From: Silene conica
Taxonomy: Eukaryota > Streptophyta > Magnoliopsida > Caryophyllales > Caryophyllaceae
Length of the DNA stretch: 64,000 bases
NCBI GenBank assembly: GCA_029255685.2
Contig: CM055313.2
Span: 22,669,079-22,733,078, forward strand
Reading direction: 5' to 3'
In this document: piece after piece, positions 14,401 to 29,400 of the stretch
How positions within the stretch are numbered: position 1 is the first letter of the stretch
Layout of the letters: each line of letters opens with the position of its first letter
The notes under the pieces: model-generated
Database searches by the model: none
Seen by the model: only the letters and a program-made list of their open reading frames with translations
What the model was told of the DNA's origin: nothing
Position numbers and translations under genes: made by a program

Positions 14401-17400
14401 CATCAATAAGTGGCAAAATAACACGAAAAAAAAAAAAAGGAAAACACGATTGAAAAACTAACATACTCAATATAAAAGGCAATAAAAAAAGTAAAGAGTT
14501 GTGCAAATGTGATGGCATTGAGAATATATAGACTGAAGCAAGAAAAAAGATAGAAAAACAAATAAAATAGTACTCCTTGATAAAAATTAAAATTAACAAG
14601 ATTAAAGAAGAATTAGACTCTATTGTTATTTTCCAACACACTACCCTCTATATAGCCGTATTTTCTTCAATCCCTTTTCACCTTTATCCGTGTTTTCTTT
14701 GGTCTTCCCTATCCCTCGCAATCCTTATGTATTCCATTCTCGAGCCTCATATTCCTCCACCACCTTTTCAAATAGAATTGCGTTTCTCCAGAATTTTAAC
14801 CATATCATAGATCTACAAATGTTGAGACGTAGGTTTCTTTTCAAATTCCCTAACCAGGTGGCCTAGAATACAGGGCTTATCGCAAAACCCAAGTTAGAAA
14901 TGTTGACAGCAGACATTATCCATCTCGGATCGAAATCAAGGACAGTCACATATATGACTACATATACTATGCTATTAAGTACCATCACAAACAGGTACAC
15001 CTATAGCACGAGTTATGCATAACTTAATGAATGCAGCAGGGAGGTTAAATGAAAAGACAAAATTAAAAAAAACTACGAAGAAGCGTACTCAAAAATACTA
15101 TAATCAGCCCTATGCAAAATTAGTAAGCATAAGAGTATTCAGGTGTATCCAACACGAACTATGATATAAAAATAACTTACATATATATTTTGCTTATGGA
15201 AATTACTGTAGTAACTTTCACACGCGACCTTTAATTTTTTCGCAAATTCAGCAGCCTCGACGCCGCAAAAAGCTTCCCCAGCCAAAACAAATATGCTCAA
15301 GTCCTCATAATTTCTGAGAAATTGATGAATGCTTGCTGAACAAAATGCGCTTGATGAAAGCAGTACTGAAACACGACTTGCCAAAAGTTGCCAAAGGTTT
15401 TTACGCCCCCTTTGCAGAGATTGTGAAATAAGTAAAGTAGCATCCCTTCGCAATTCGTACCAAGGAGATCCACTACTGGATGTGGAGTTATCACACAGTA
15501 GTTGATCCTTAATTTCACATGTCGTATCTGTGGCTGAAAGCTCATTTTCAGATTCAACTACAGAAGAGGCGCATTCCAATCTGTCAGTGGAGCCAACATG
15601 TGAGCCATTATCAACTCTTTGTTCTAAACTTGTTTCCTGAATCTCTTCTAACTTTGGGGAAGTAACATTAGCTTGAATCTGAGAACAGCATTTTGAAACA
15701 AAACAACCATGACAGCAGATGTCATTGCTCAGGAAGTCAGGAATCAACAGTCTAAAAAGGGTATTGAGAAGATAACTAGAAGGTATAAATCACTAATAAG
15801 CAGCAGAATTTTATAAGATCATTGAAACATGCTTTATACAGCTGACAAATGATACAGTGTACAATTGTACATACAGTTTCTTCCGGGCTCTGATAACCAC
15901 GATGCCTAGGCCTAAAGCCAGAACATGACCCCAACCATGCAATTAAGGCAACGCCTACTGACTAAACATGATCCCTCCTCCCAAGAGAAAGAGGAGCAAA
16001 CCAAGTACCATCAGTCTAATACAAATGGAAAGAATTTTGAACATGATTGGCATAGCAGTTAAATCTAGTATACCAGACGCTATTTCTGTAGCCTAATAAA
16101 ATAGATGCATTATATGCTTGGAAATTTGGAATGACTCTTGGCCCTTCCTAACCATACTATCAAATATCACCAACCCTGAGCCTCCAGGTAAAATGTATAC
16201 TCCGTGCTCATCTCAGGGAAAAGGTAAAAGCAGTGAAGATTGCATACTTGCATCCAGGTGCAGGAAAAAATATGCTTGGCAAAAGGGTCTTATAGTCTTG
16301 CAGCCTTAACTATATAAATAGTCCTTTATATGAAAAATCCAAGATGTTGAGACGTGCCGACAGATACAAGAACATTTAATATAAGACAATGACTCCACAA
16401 TAATTACTCCCGACAACAATCCCTCATATTGGGAAAAAAATTATCAATAAGGCTCTATTCAGAGAAAATGAGTAGAAATAGTTACGAGTGACACCTATCC
16501 TCTCACCCAAAGTAAAGATGTGACCCTGTTTGGCCCCTCCCAAAATGCTCTTTTACATAGGGATTAATACAATATAAGATGATTGCTTTAACCATAATGT
16601 GAGTAGTGGCCATACTATTTGGGACATAGGAAGTAATAGAGAACAAAATGGTGAGGCACAAGTAGTCCATAAATCAATAGTAACAAAACCAAAAGGCACT
16701 ATTTCAAAAGTCAGTACTTCACCTCATTCTCTGGCTGGAAGCTCATTATTGCATAGTAAGAACACATCAAGCTAAAAAGTACTGCTAGAGTGTTTGACAA
16801 ACAACTTCTGAACTTCGATTCTGGTAATTGCAGGCACAGATCGCTGTATGTTAGCCTGGAACTGAATAATTAGCAAAAAGAAAATAAATCAGAACTTGTC
16901 CTTGAGAAGCACAAGAACAAAAGCACTAACATAAGGTACCACACTTACCTGTTATCTGAATTGTCTGTATCCTGATCCTGCCAAAATTAGGCATCTCAAT
17001 AAACATTCCCTTCAAAAAGAAAGACAGAAAATAAATGCTGAAGAGAAGACAAAAATCTACAATAAATTCGAGAACAATAACACTTATCTGCTTAAAAAGT
17101 GACATAGTTACCACTTACCACATTGTCAACATACAACTAAAACTTCAAATAGTGAACTTATATATTACAGTACAGAAGCATAAAAGGCCTGAAGAAGTAC
17201 AGCTTTGTCAAGAAAAGGAGACACGCATTTATGTAATTAGGTAATTTACATTCGCCAAAACTATGATTCCTATTTCAATCTTCTTAACAATCATTACCTC
17301 TTGTACTGCAGCTTTCACTGTAGCATGAGTTTCGGAAAGTACTTCCTGCATGAAAAAGCTCTGTATCTTTTCAGCAAGACCAGATACATCCCCAATTAAT

Positions 17401-20400
17401 GCATAGGCATCAATCACCTGAAACAATGATACACAGAAATATGTTATGGTTAAACATTCAAATGTGGGAACAATTTAGAATGAGATAAAACAATGGCATG
17501 AGCATATATCTGCCAGAAACTGATGCCCACCAAGGGAAACAAATATAAAGCAAGCTTTGTGCAAAATAGTCACGAAAGATATACCAAAGAACTGACTGAA
17601 GTTCAAATCTAATGATGAAGAATCAGATCGATACATTACATTATTTCAGATAAATAAAGTACATTAGTCATGATTGACTGGGGAGTGTGGTGCAGAACAG
17701 CAGCAAATATGTGAACAGCATATACTCGAACATATATGATAAATGGAAAACATTGATTAAAAAATCATTCTTTCAGCCATACTTCACCTGAATTTTATCA
17801 TCGCTAAGTTTATGAAATAGCCAGTGAAATCTTGTAGCTACTGCTTGGTTATCATAATTTAGTTGAAGCATAAGCTGTCAGTCATTTAAATGCCCCTCCA
17901 GCAAGTATCCGTTTTATAGCAATAAAATTACTTTACACCGCCCGCAAATAAGAGCCTAAGTTTTCATTTTGGGGTTTTCATTTTGGGATGTCCATAAACA
18001 AGTGTCTATTTTTTCCCCACCACGCCGTCGACCTCATTCTTTACTCTACACACTCCTCCCTCTCCTCTGACAGTACAGTCAAATGTAGCAGATTTGCAAG
18101 TATACTACAACCTTTTTTGGAATACTCAATGTCTCAATGTGCCTCTTTCATCCCGAACGTCTCTAAATATCACCAAAGAGAGATGTAAGTTCAATGACTA
18201 CACTTTTAAGTGCTACAGAGTAATCTTATAGACAAAGAGAAGAAAAACCGAGCGTCCATGAGAGCTTTACTTCAACTATACAACTTTAGTAAGCAGAATT
18301 TGAGCTCTTATAGTGTGGGAGCATTATTATCACAAACACAATGGTTCTTTTTTATTCAACTACACCACTAAATAGCTGAAGAGACCATCTTCCAAACTTA
18401 GCTAAATTATCCAATTTTCATCCTTTTGGTCCAAGCCAAAAGAACAACTTTAGCATTACAATAATGAAAACAAAAGTTGTTTAAATTACACTGCAGTGTA
18501 GATGAAGCAGTGGAAAAAGGTCTTACAATAAGCAGGGGAAAGTAATAGTTCATTGAACAATTGCCGTGCATATATTGCAAGTGTACAGCAACCACTAGGA
18601 TTCGCCCACAGACGATATGTCTGTGAAATGGAAGGCCTTTTCTCAATCCTTATTGCAATCAGCCTATCACAGTATAGTCACATTCTAAAGCCACCAGCTT
18701 TTGCTAGGTGGTGATGAATGTCGGAAAATCATATTCATTCAAACAGAAATTTTAAATATGAAGCAGCAAAATCAATAGAACAGATGGCATGACACTTCAG
18801 AGATGTTTCTTATATAAAGCAAGAAAGAGATGTATAAACATACAGTCACATATTTCTCCTCTTTGAAAACCTGGCATACTTGTACTAATAAGGAATCAAG
18901 CTTTTGAAGGGCATTTCCAAGCCAAACCTGTGCACACATGAAACAAGAAAACAGATTTTAAAAATAAAGGCTGATAAAAAAGAAGCAAATGTATAAAATG
19001 GTTCCTAGTAGAGGCAAATAATTGCAGTCAGACAATGATTTTTTTTTCTGGAGCTGACATCAAAGGAGACCAAGAGGATGATGCCCATGTATAAAGACAC
19101 CAAAAAGGGTGACGCCCTATACAAAAGGAGAGATGGATGCTTAAGTTGTTGAACTGCACAAGTAATTTTATTTATAAAGGGAAGAAAATTCAAAATCTTG
19201 AGAGTAACCCCTTAACTTAACTCGATGAGTAATTTAAAATCATCACATGTGCGATTATGGACTAGATTTATGCTTCTATTTTATAATAGCTCATTCCATA
19301 CAGGAATATATAATATTTGAGAGGGAATTGTTTTTTTATGTTCAGCAATTTTGATGTATATGTTTTTCATACGTAACTATAACTACGCTTTATTATAAGC
19401 AATTTAAAACCCAAGTTTTTTACTAGTAATCTATCAGTATGCTTTTTTCATGAGCAATTTAAGTGTTTTACAAATGCAATAATAATGACATCAAGTGGTT
19501 GACACTAGGGACCCAATCTGGCTATGCTTGGCTCGTCTTAGAAAATCCAATAGGAAAAGATATGTTCAACTCCATCGCCTCAAAAACATTATCAATCTTC
19601 TCACTGAAATTTCAGCTTCCAGCCTGTTTAATCTCTCAAACAGCTTGCTTATTCTAGTCCCAGATTTAAACTTCACCACCAAAAATATCCAGTCTCCTAC
19701 CAAGATGACCAGAAATGTGTACATATCAGTTTAATGTTTCATGATAGCGACGTCTTAGCCAAGGCAAACCATGTGAAACCTCACGCCTCCGGGAACACGC
19801 CTTCCAAATTTACTAACCACCCAAACATTTTCTATTTAGTCTTTCAAAATAGCAACATTGCTCGGTTTTTAGGGCTATGAAGCCCACACACATTCCAACG
19901 AATTATTCGAACACAAGCCATCTCATGTAGTGCTCACCCTCACCAACTCCCTTTACATCCTTGCTTGGGATGCTCATATCACGTATCTCCATTCACTCCC
20001 AGAGATGCCAAAACCCTCAACTAACAATCCTACCTTTTCACAAACATTACTGAACTTGTTGGCTCCAACGAGGAATTTCCCTCCAAAATTCACTAGCTAA
20101 TCACGTTCCTCCCCAATAGTTGACCTATTTTAGTATTTATTCTTCTATGCCAAGTGAATTCATCAGTCACAGTATATGATCAAAATTATAAAACCATGGA
20201 ACTGAAACTGGGTCGCGACTGCTTTGTAAAAGTGCTGAAGGTTATCATGACCGCATTTTGAGGCATATCCGCCACTTCTACGGCATGACTGAAATCAGGC
20301 CGCGACGACTGATTTAACAGATATTCAATACCTAATCTGAAACGTCCCAACAAACATTATGACTGGTGCATTGCCAGACCATCTTTTCCAATCTACAGCC

Positions 20401-23400
20401 TACAGGCGACAGGCAAGTCCGGAGACTGATAAAGTTCAAGAAATATACAGATTGTCCAAGTTATTAGAAAGAGAGGGATGAGTTTGGAAGCAGTGAAGCA
20501 CAAAGTGTTAAACTGCTAGGTGCAAGTGCAAAATGAGGTGCATTATGCTAACCACCCAAACATTAAGGGCCCCGTGTTCCAAAGTGACAAGCAAGTACAA
20601 GGGTTGTCACGTTATATGCTTCAAACATATACTGATTGAAGGGGAAGGCATTGACTAACTTCTGTCACGACTTGTATCCATCAACAGCAAAAAAAGCCCC
20701 ATGCCTCAAAGCCTTCCAATCCCTTCACTAAGGCTTTACAACTATGCTACTTCTCAAGCTTCTCAAAAATTATTATAAACTGAAACAGAAGTTCACCAGA
20801 TATATCCACCAAAGTTCAGAGGTATCAAAAGAGAATATAAACTGGAAAGGCTCAAACAAATTTGGAGAGATTATATACAAATGGATCAAAACGAAGTTCC
20901 CTTCAAGAATCATCCCCCCACCATAACTGACAACAGTGGAAACGATTCTACTATCACTATAGAGTCGTTAAACATGAACAAAGTACTCTCAATGTACAAC
21001 TCGAAACTCCAGTTTCATTTACAGTTTTCCTTGCATGTTATATGTTTAAATACAGCAGCCAGTTGTTCAATATGGAGACAAACACTCTCAAAGCTTTGTT
21101 ATAAAGTTTCTGCTCATAGGGGAACCCCTTCATCTTCATACCTCCCTTAGCTTTAAAGACAATATTATATTGATTGAAATTTTAAGACGGTGCAACAGCA
21201 GATGGATTTGTGATCCACTGACGTTTTCTTGAGGAAAGCAATTTCTATGCCAAATTGACAAGAATTGAATGACAGTAACCAAAGCTCAATTAAGTCACTA
21301 GAAAGATTACACAACTCACTTTCTAGATCAATTTATCTTCAATAACTTTAAGTTACAGACAGTAGATAGAGAAAAGGCATGAAGTCCCTTTGAAAGACAT
21401 GAGTAGGAAAGCAACATAAATGTACAAATATGAACAGGCAGATAAAAAACAAAATAGTTGTTTTAATGCTTGTGGATTGCAGGATGCCGGAAAGAATGTG
21501 AGGGTAGCATCTAAAGGGGGAAAAGTGAACTTCATGGCACAAAAATATACTCCCTCCAATTCCATATTTTCTTCCCTATTTCCTAAAACGGATTATTCAG
21601 GTTTTCTTCCCCTTTCCTATTTTGGAAACTTACTTATTTTATTCATTTCTCTCTCCTATTACCAAACCCACTCAACTCTTTTACTCCTATTTTATTCCCT
21701 TTTTAATGTTTGTGGCCCTCGATTTCTTATTTAATTCCTAATTATTCATCCTCTCTCCTATCACCAAACCTCACCAAACTTTTTTACATTTATTTTATTC
21801 CTTACCTTAATACTTGTGCCCCAAAACAAAGGGAAGAAAATATGGAATTGGAGGGAGTATTTAACATAACTAAGGTTTAACTGATTATGATTTTTCTAAG
21901 AAATGTGTTTTTTGAAGGACCATCCATCGTAAAGCAAGGGGATCATGGATTCTCATCCAGGCACACTCCAAACCCCATACCGACCTGTCAGGGAAAATCA
22001 GATGTATTGATTCAAAGTTTACCTCGACACTACGGCTCATTTCTTGTGCAGCTGAAAGCTCTGAAAGTGTGTCAAGAAGTTGTAAGTATTCTGAAAGTAC
22101 TTGAAATGCCTGCAGTTAAACATTAAGTAGTGAGAAGTTGATGGCACTCAGTGTCATGAACACCATCTCCCAGTAAGAATCCAGCCAAGAACAAAGCATG
22201 ATATGGGGAGGACAAATCTGACAAAACATGATGTGGGGAAGTCGATATGTATGCAGTTTGACCTCTAGCTAGCAAACAGGATTCTGAGAGACCGGCACTT
22301 CAATAAATCATTTACCAAAAAAAGGAAATTAGAGTTTTGGGATAGTTACATTTAGATGGAGAAAGAAAATGATGACCATTTTTAAGCAGATAAAAATTCA
22401 ATGAAATTTTCGAATATAAGTATTTTTATGAAAAACAACTTAAAGTCATACTCCCATAAATGATAAATAAATATTGTTATAATAGAACTAACCTCCATTT
22501 CATTTGGTTTTTCCTTTTTTTTAAATATGAGGAATTTTGGAAAACCCAAAAATGGGAACAAAGTGGAATGAAGTGAGAACTATTCAACGGGGTTTCAAGA
22601 TTTAGATGGAATGAAGAGAGAAAAGGGGTAAACTTTCAAAATATGGCAACAAAGCCTTGCAAATAAAAATCAAACAATGTAATCAACCTTAGAGAAATTC
22701 CCTTCCTCAAGAAGAGTTTCAAGCTCTTTTTGCATGTCTTGAGCGTGACATAATTCTGATAAAGCTGGAAGCAGGTCCTGCACAGCAGTTCCGAAATTCA
22801 TAGCAACAAAAAAGCAAGGTTAATTGTCGTCTAACTACTACGAAGTCGAATAAAAAACCAATGCAGTTATTTGAGACCTTGATAATTACAATTTGATGGT
22901 CTATTAATCATTCTTCATGGTTACATACTCAAAGTTCAAAGCTATTAAAAAACATCGGTATGTTTTCATACAAAACTTCTGTGATTTCTTTATAAGATAT
23001 AATACTCCCTCCATGTTTTTCTTCCCATTCCAATCTTCACATAATTCAAGAAAGGGGATCCTAAGTCTAATTTACCCTTGCCCTCATTACACTTACCTCA
23101 CTGACTTCCCTCCAACATCCTCACCAATCCCACAACCCCCTTATCAACACCACCCTAGGGGCTAGGACCCATTAGGCCATTATCCTCCCTCGTTAAAACC
23201 ACACTCACCACCACCCCAGCCCATGTACTAAAGGATAGCATTGAGTTGACGCTCATCTACAAAAAGACCCCATGGGGGTGACACCCATATACAAAAAAGA
23301 CACTGTAAATGGGATGCCCCAAGATGAAACGACACCATCGTGAGTAATATTATCTACAAAAATAAGAAAAGACAAGCTCCTGTTTAGGTGAAGCATATGG

Positions 23401-26400
23401 CTCCAAATATATAATAGCTTTAAAAATAAAAAAGAAACTTGATGCCTTTATGTAAAGAGGCAACATCCAAAAAAATACAATTGTCCATTCTATCCAAGTG
23501 CACCACCAAATAGCCAACGCAACCATCATGAAATGCTTTCCTCTCATTCTCTTTTCCTCTGTCTAAAGTCAAACTCTAGGAACTGTCGTCGTTTGAAACT
23601 CACCAGTACAAGATCAAAGTGACAACTTCAAATCCATCCTTCTAGAAAAGTTAAGTATGATTATTTTACAAGCATTAAAAGAAAGGGTAGGCCAATGACT
23701 GAGTTAATTATCCAGGTCAAAAGATATAACTTTACACACGTGGAAATCCTCCTCGATGTATCATCCAGTTCAAAGAATTGAAAGTAAAAAGGCCTTGAAA
23801 AAGGAATCTCAACAGAATCAAGACCAGATTGAATTCTAGAAATGGACTATCAGAATTTCCAAAAGGGTAAACAGCCTCTGGTTGATGCATTTGAATTTTG
23901 GAAACCCTAAGGGGAGTCTTTGTTGGCCTTAAGAATAATCAAAGAAAATGTAGGTACTAGTCATGGTGCTTAAGGCTTCAACAACAACAATATTACCTAG
24001 TGTCTCAACGGCTCCCACAAATTGCGAAGTAAGGGGGATCGGACGTACGCAACTTACCCTTGTGTTAACAAGGGTTACAACACAAAGAGGTTGTTTCCAA
24101 ATGACCTAAGATAAAAATTGCGTCGAGAACAGCTTCATTAGGGTGACATATGCTGATAGGGCCATCACAAAGTTTTAACATGCGTGGAGGCAATTGAGAT
24201 CGGAGAACCATCAGCATAACATATGGAATGAGATTATGCACAGTACACATCATTTTTATGAAATGCTATCCCAAAGGCATCCTGAACTCTGAAGCAACTT
24301 GAGGAGCCTCAAAGTCAATCACCCTCAGAAACTTAAGTTTCATTACCATGCCTCACATGAGATTTTAATTTTTTAATACTAGTATTACATCTTATTCATG
24401 GTTTTCTTTTTGCAATGGAGCCAAAGACTCCTTATTCTTTGGCCTCAAAGTTTGATGGAATAAAGCAAAATGACTCACTAAATTTTCAACTTCTTATATT
24501 GTTGTGAATAGCGGTTGGTTGATGCAATTTTCAAAAGCAATTTTTATCAGGAGTAATCTGAAAACAACTTCTCTTAGTTTTTGACATGAATCAAAATTTG
24601 GACATCGTTGGGGCGTCTCCTTTGAGATGAAAGTTCACTCATGACGGTTCCAAGGGATGATTCATGTCAGCCGACCCCAAAACATTTTGGGACTAAGGCT
24701 CTGATGTTGTTGTTGTTGTTGTATGGTTTCGCACATCTGCCTCCTCAACCCTGTAGTTGGTGCCTTGGTGGGGCCTTTGATGCATTGGATTAACATTCTT
24801 ATTTGTTCCATATTATCTTTGACTAGGATTGAGATAAGCATTAGCCAAGACACAAGTGTGTCGTGTTTGAGGACATATAAACGCAACCACCTCAAGAGCT
24901 AGTTGAGATCACACTTCTGACAAGATTTATACTCAAGTGGCCTAAATTTTCCGTCAGTTCATCAATGCACAAGGATGAACTTGTTAAAGATGAAGTAGGA
25001 CTTAAATCCCATGGGAAAGCAAATAACAGAAAACTATGGTCAATAGAACTAATTTTATATACATAACTACTTAAAGAGGTGAACGAAACTCAACATAAAG
25101 TTGATAAGGTCGGACAAGATATTTACCAAATTGTAGGCGACAAGCAACAGCGTATAATAAAGCGTTTTTATTATGTTTCAAAGCGCTACACTATATTATT
25201 TTAAGAACTTGATATTCTATTGCTTTGGAATATGAGTCACTAAACTATTTGCACTTGTTTTTATTATGAAGTAGGAGTCGCCAATGATGGAGTTTTCATA
25301 TTGATCATTAAACAGCCTATTTGCCTTTTCAACACAAAGGCTATAGGTAATATTGTTGTTTCTGCAAGACTACAAAGATTATAGTACAAAATTCAACATT
25401 ACACTAGATGTAGTAATGTAATTTACTAACCAAAAAAATTTATTGCCTAAGTTGATTGTTGGCCATGGAAGGACACATGACACTGCAGCTATAAGAAAGA
25501 TTTCCCCTACGTTGCAGGGTTTAAAGCACGAGATAAATAAAAGTCCTCATAAATTGATGCAGACGACTTAGTTTCTTAAGCTAATGTGTCAATTCTAACA
25601 TAAAGGTGAGCTCTTAATAGTTTTTACCCAACATGTATCTTTAGGATAAAAATAAAGTATCCTGAATAATGAACCAAAAACCTTAAGTGAGCTTAGTCTC
25701 AGTACAAGAAATTAAAACAACTTTCAACCGCGACTTTTGAGTAAAGAGAGGAATCATAAATTAAATAGAGGCCATTCGTGTATACCAGAAGAGTTTGTTT
25801 CTTTTTTGAATTTGTAGTCACAATGAGATCCCTTGAAACCTCATGCATAGAAGATGTCAGGTGCCTTCTTCCATTCTGCAGATGTAAATAAGTAATTACT
25901 AAATACTGCTTGTGAACTTTTGAGCAAAATAATTATGTTAGGATGGGATGCAAGAATGCAACTGAAGGAGAGTGCTTATTCTGAGAAGGATTAAATGTTG
26001 CATATGCTCATACGCAAGTCAGTTTCCTTTTTCAGAGACATTTGTCAATAATTAGACAGCAACAACAGTAGGCCTACCATGCAAATTACAGTGGCAATCT
26101 TCAAGTCCCTCTCCAGTTCTCTTACTAACTGCATCCCCTTGACTAAAAACAGAAAACAGCATTGAAACACATGAAGTTCTCATTCAAACCCCTAAAATTG
26201 CAGTGAAATTACAGCCACAATTGAAACATGAAAACTCTACTAAAGCCAAGTAATTGTAAAGCTGTAAAGACTTCCTAGACAACTTACCCATTTCTTCATG
26301 ATGCTCCATAACATGGCGGGACAAACGTGCAGATATTGCATCCAGTTGGGCGAGTCTGACAGTCGCCTGGAAGAAAGCCAGAAAAAAATGAAAAAAAAAA

Positions 26401-29400
26401 AAGAGAGAGACGGAGGGAGCGGTCGAACTCCCAGCTTTTGAGATCCAACTTATAATAACAAATGGAAAATTCTCAACTCTAACAAAATTACGTAAAGGTT
26501 ATAGCTTAGTTAGAGCACTTCGCTCCCACAGCATCAATAATAACAGACTAGCAGCACAAACATTGTACAACATTGAATTCATAATGCTCATTACGAATCA
26601 TTGAAACTACTGGTTTCTAACATTCTACACCAGTACACCCCCATGGCCCCATGAGTCACCTGGGTAGGTGATGTGGTCTCTTTAGTGAGTCCTTCAGGCT
26701 GACCCAGTGATGATAGCACAGGCCTTCACAATTCATAATATTTATCTTCTTACCCGCAACTATAGCACTTGATAGGTAAAGAAGCATTTCGAACCTCCCG
26801 ACTGATTCTAGCCAATTAAGTCCTTTGACAAAATTACCACTTAATCAGGCCGACATAGACATATATGAAACCTCGTGAGATACAACTTTCAACTTTGTTG
26901 CCATTTCAATACTATGTGACTTAAAGTATAGCTTTCTTCATAAATAAATTGCATGATGTTTGCAAGGATTCACAGGAGCACAGATGTGTACTCAGGTATA
27001 ATATATGTAACTCAAAGTAAATAATTTAAGTGAAAAAACAAGAAAAGGTCCAGAATTGTTGTTCAAATGAATTAATATCTTCGCGCTGATTTTAATTTTT
27101 TCCTTTTCAACATGAACAGGAGTATGTCTAATCCGTGAGATCAACCAAAGTTTAGAAAACCATTGAGTTAAGTATTGAGATGTAAAAGACAGAACCATAT
27201 CAAAACCCAGTGTATTTTCATATGATAGAATATCAAGTAAAGGACACCAAAGCGGTGATGCCAGTTTATAAAGGAGAGACGAATAATTATCCTCTAAAAT
27301 ACTCCAGTTTACCTTATTTTCATAATGCTCCAGTTCATCTTCCTCCGACGGGATATTATTCAACACGTGCATAACAGGGTCAAACTCCTGCTCAATAATC
27401 TCAGAATAACCTCTCATCAGATTACCAAAACCTAAAAGGCTGAAATACATAAATTTACGTAGAACATAAACTTCCACTACATAGCATAATTTTCTTTTTC
27501 TAAATTAACATACGAGCTTAGAAGTAATAAACTCTCACTCAAGGAGTTAAAAACTTAAGAAGACAACATCAAATTACTGTAATCAAAAAACAAATTACAA
27601 AAATTGTCCAAATAACATATAGAACGGTACCCTCACCGATTCTTAAGAGTTGCCCCATTTGATTAAATAGTCCTCACAAATCATAAAAAGTGGGGCAATT
27701 CCAAAGAATCGGAGGGAGTGTGTTGTGAGCCTGGAAAGCAACAGCGGCTGAAGACCTGTAAATGAATCAAGTTTTTCAGCACAGTACCGAACTTTAAACA
27801 TACCTCCTCATAGAATTCTTCCTCTAATTCCTCCACTATTGGCTCGTTGGGCCTGCTTCCATATATTGAACTCAATTCTGCAGAACTTGACTGGAGACTT
27901 TGCCTTTGGTCCGGGGTCAGAGTTGCAAGAGCCCGAGCAACAGCTGCGGCAGCTGCTGCCCTAGCAGGAACCTACATGGAATTGTCAACCAATAGACTTT
28001 CGTAAAGTAAAAAGGGAAAAAGAAACTGAACTCCCTTCCCCCAGTTATAGACTTTCTAGGTCGACATAGATCCCAAACGAAATTACTTTTTTTATAAGTA
28101 AGATAGAATAATAATCAAGAGACACCAATGAGGGTGACACCCATGTACAAAAGGTATCATAAAGGTGGCGCACATCTACAAAAAGACGCAATGGGGGGGG
28201 CGGCCATATACAAAAAGACACCCTAAATGTGAAACCCATATAGACAATAAGAGAAGGCTTATGTATAAATAAGAAGTTCTTGACGTTGTTGGACATTAAC
28301 TAATACTCCCTCCATTCATTTCCACTTGGTACATTTGCTTTATGCACGGGTTTTTACGCATTGTTAAAATATTAATAAAAGTACAACAAATAGGTGTAAA
28401 GTGTAGTATTGTGTTGAAAAAGTGGGCCTTAATAGTGTTTTTATAGTATTATAGTATTAAAAGTACAACCAAATAAGGAAAGGTGCAAAGTGGATTCGAA
28501 TGGACCGAAATGGAATAGGTGCAAAGTGGATATGAATGGAGGGAGTAATAAATAAGAAGCTCTTATAGCTGAGATAGAAACTATTGGACTCAAGAAGTCA
28601 CAGACAAACGTGGTAAATATAGAGACTTGTAATAAATACTGTACACATTGGGGTAGTTATTAACGCATAATGCTAGACAGGTGGGGAAAGGGAACATGTT
28701 CCAAAAACATGCAAACATAACAATGATATTCTCAAACAAGCTACTGCTGTTAGATGTCGATGACAATGATATCTCAAAAAAAATGCTAAGAATGCTTCAT
28801 TATGTCTCCGTCCTACAAGAATAAAGTCAATCCCCAACATCTGTTTATTTGAATATCCTATCCTCCTTGGCCCCATCTAATGGCGTATTTTCTCACTCCC
28901 AACTACTCATATACAAGTTTTCTAATGTCTTTATCTACTCAGAAATCTATAACTACGCCGCCTTTCAAACCTTTCCTAGCAAACTGCCTCACTTGTTTGT
29001 ACCTTGTACAGTTTACCACCTCAGAAAATTCACCATCTCTTATCCAAAACCCTTGAAAATATTTATCTTTTTCCTAATTATTTGATTTTACAACCGACAA
29101 TTTCTTGTATGGTCACACAACCAACCCAGCATACAATCTCGGGCCACATTATCTTAACAATGGGACACTACTTCAAATCTATGTGCCAACTAGGATCATG
29201 AAATCTATAATGGCATTCTTCAACATAATCCCTCCTACTTTATGCTCTGAGTCACATCTTCATCCCATTGTCTTCCCTTGGATAATAGATACAAAGTATT
29301 TTTTATTTTATTTTATAAGTAGGATATAATTGATGGACATCAAGGGGGTGATTCCCATGTACAAGAGATAATCATAGAGGTGGCGCCCATCAACAAAAAG

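Noticed and set aside
15139-15747. A separate 202-residue single-exon protein
   Set aside because: It is exon 13 of VPS50 with intronic extensions; the frame joins its neighbours through GT-AG sites.
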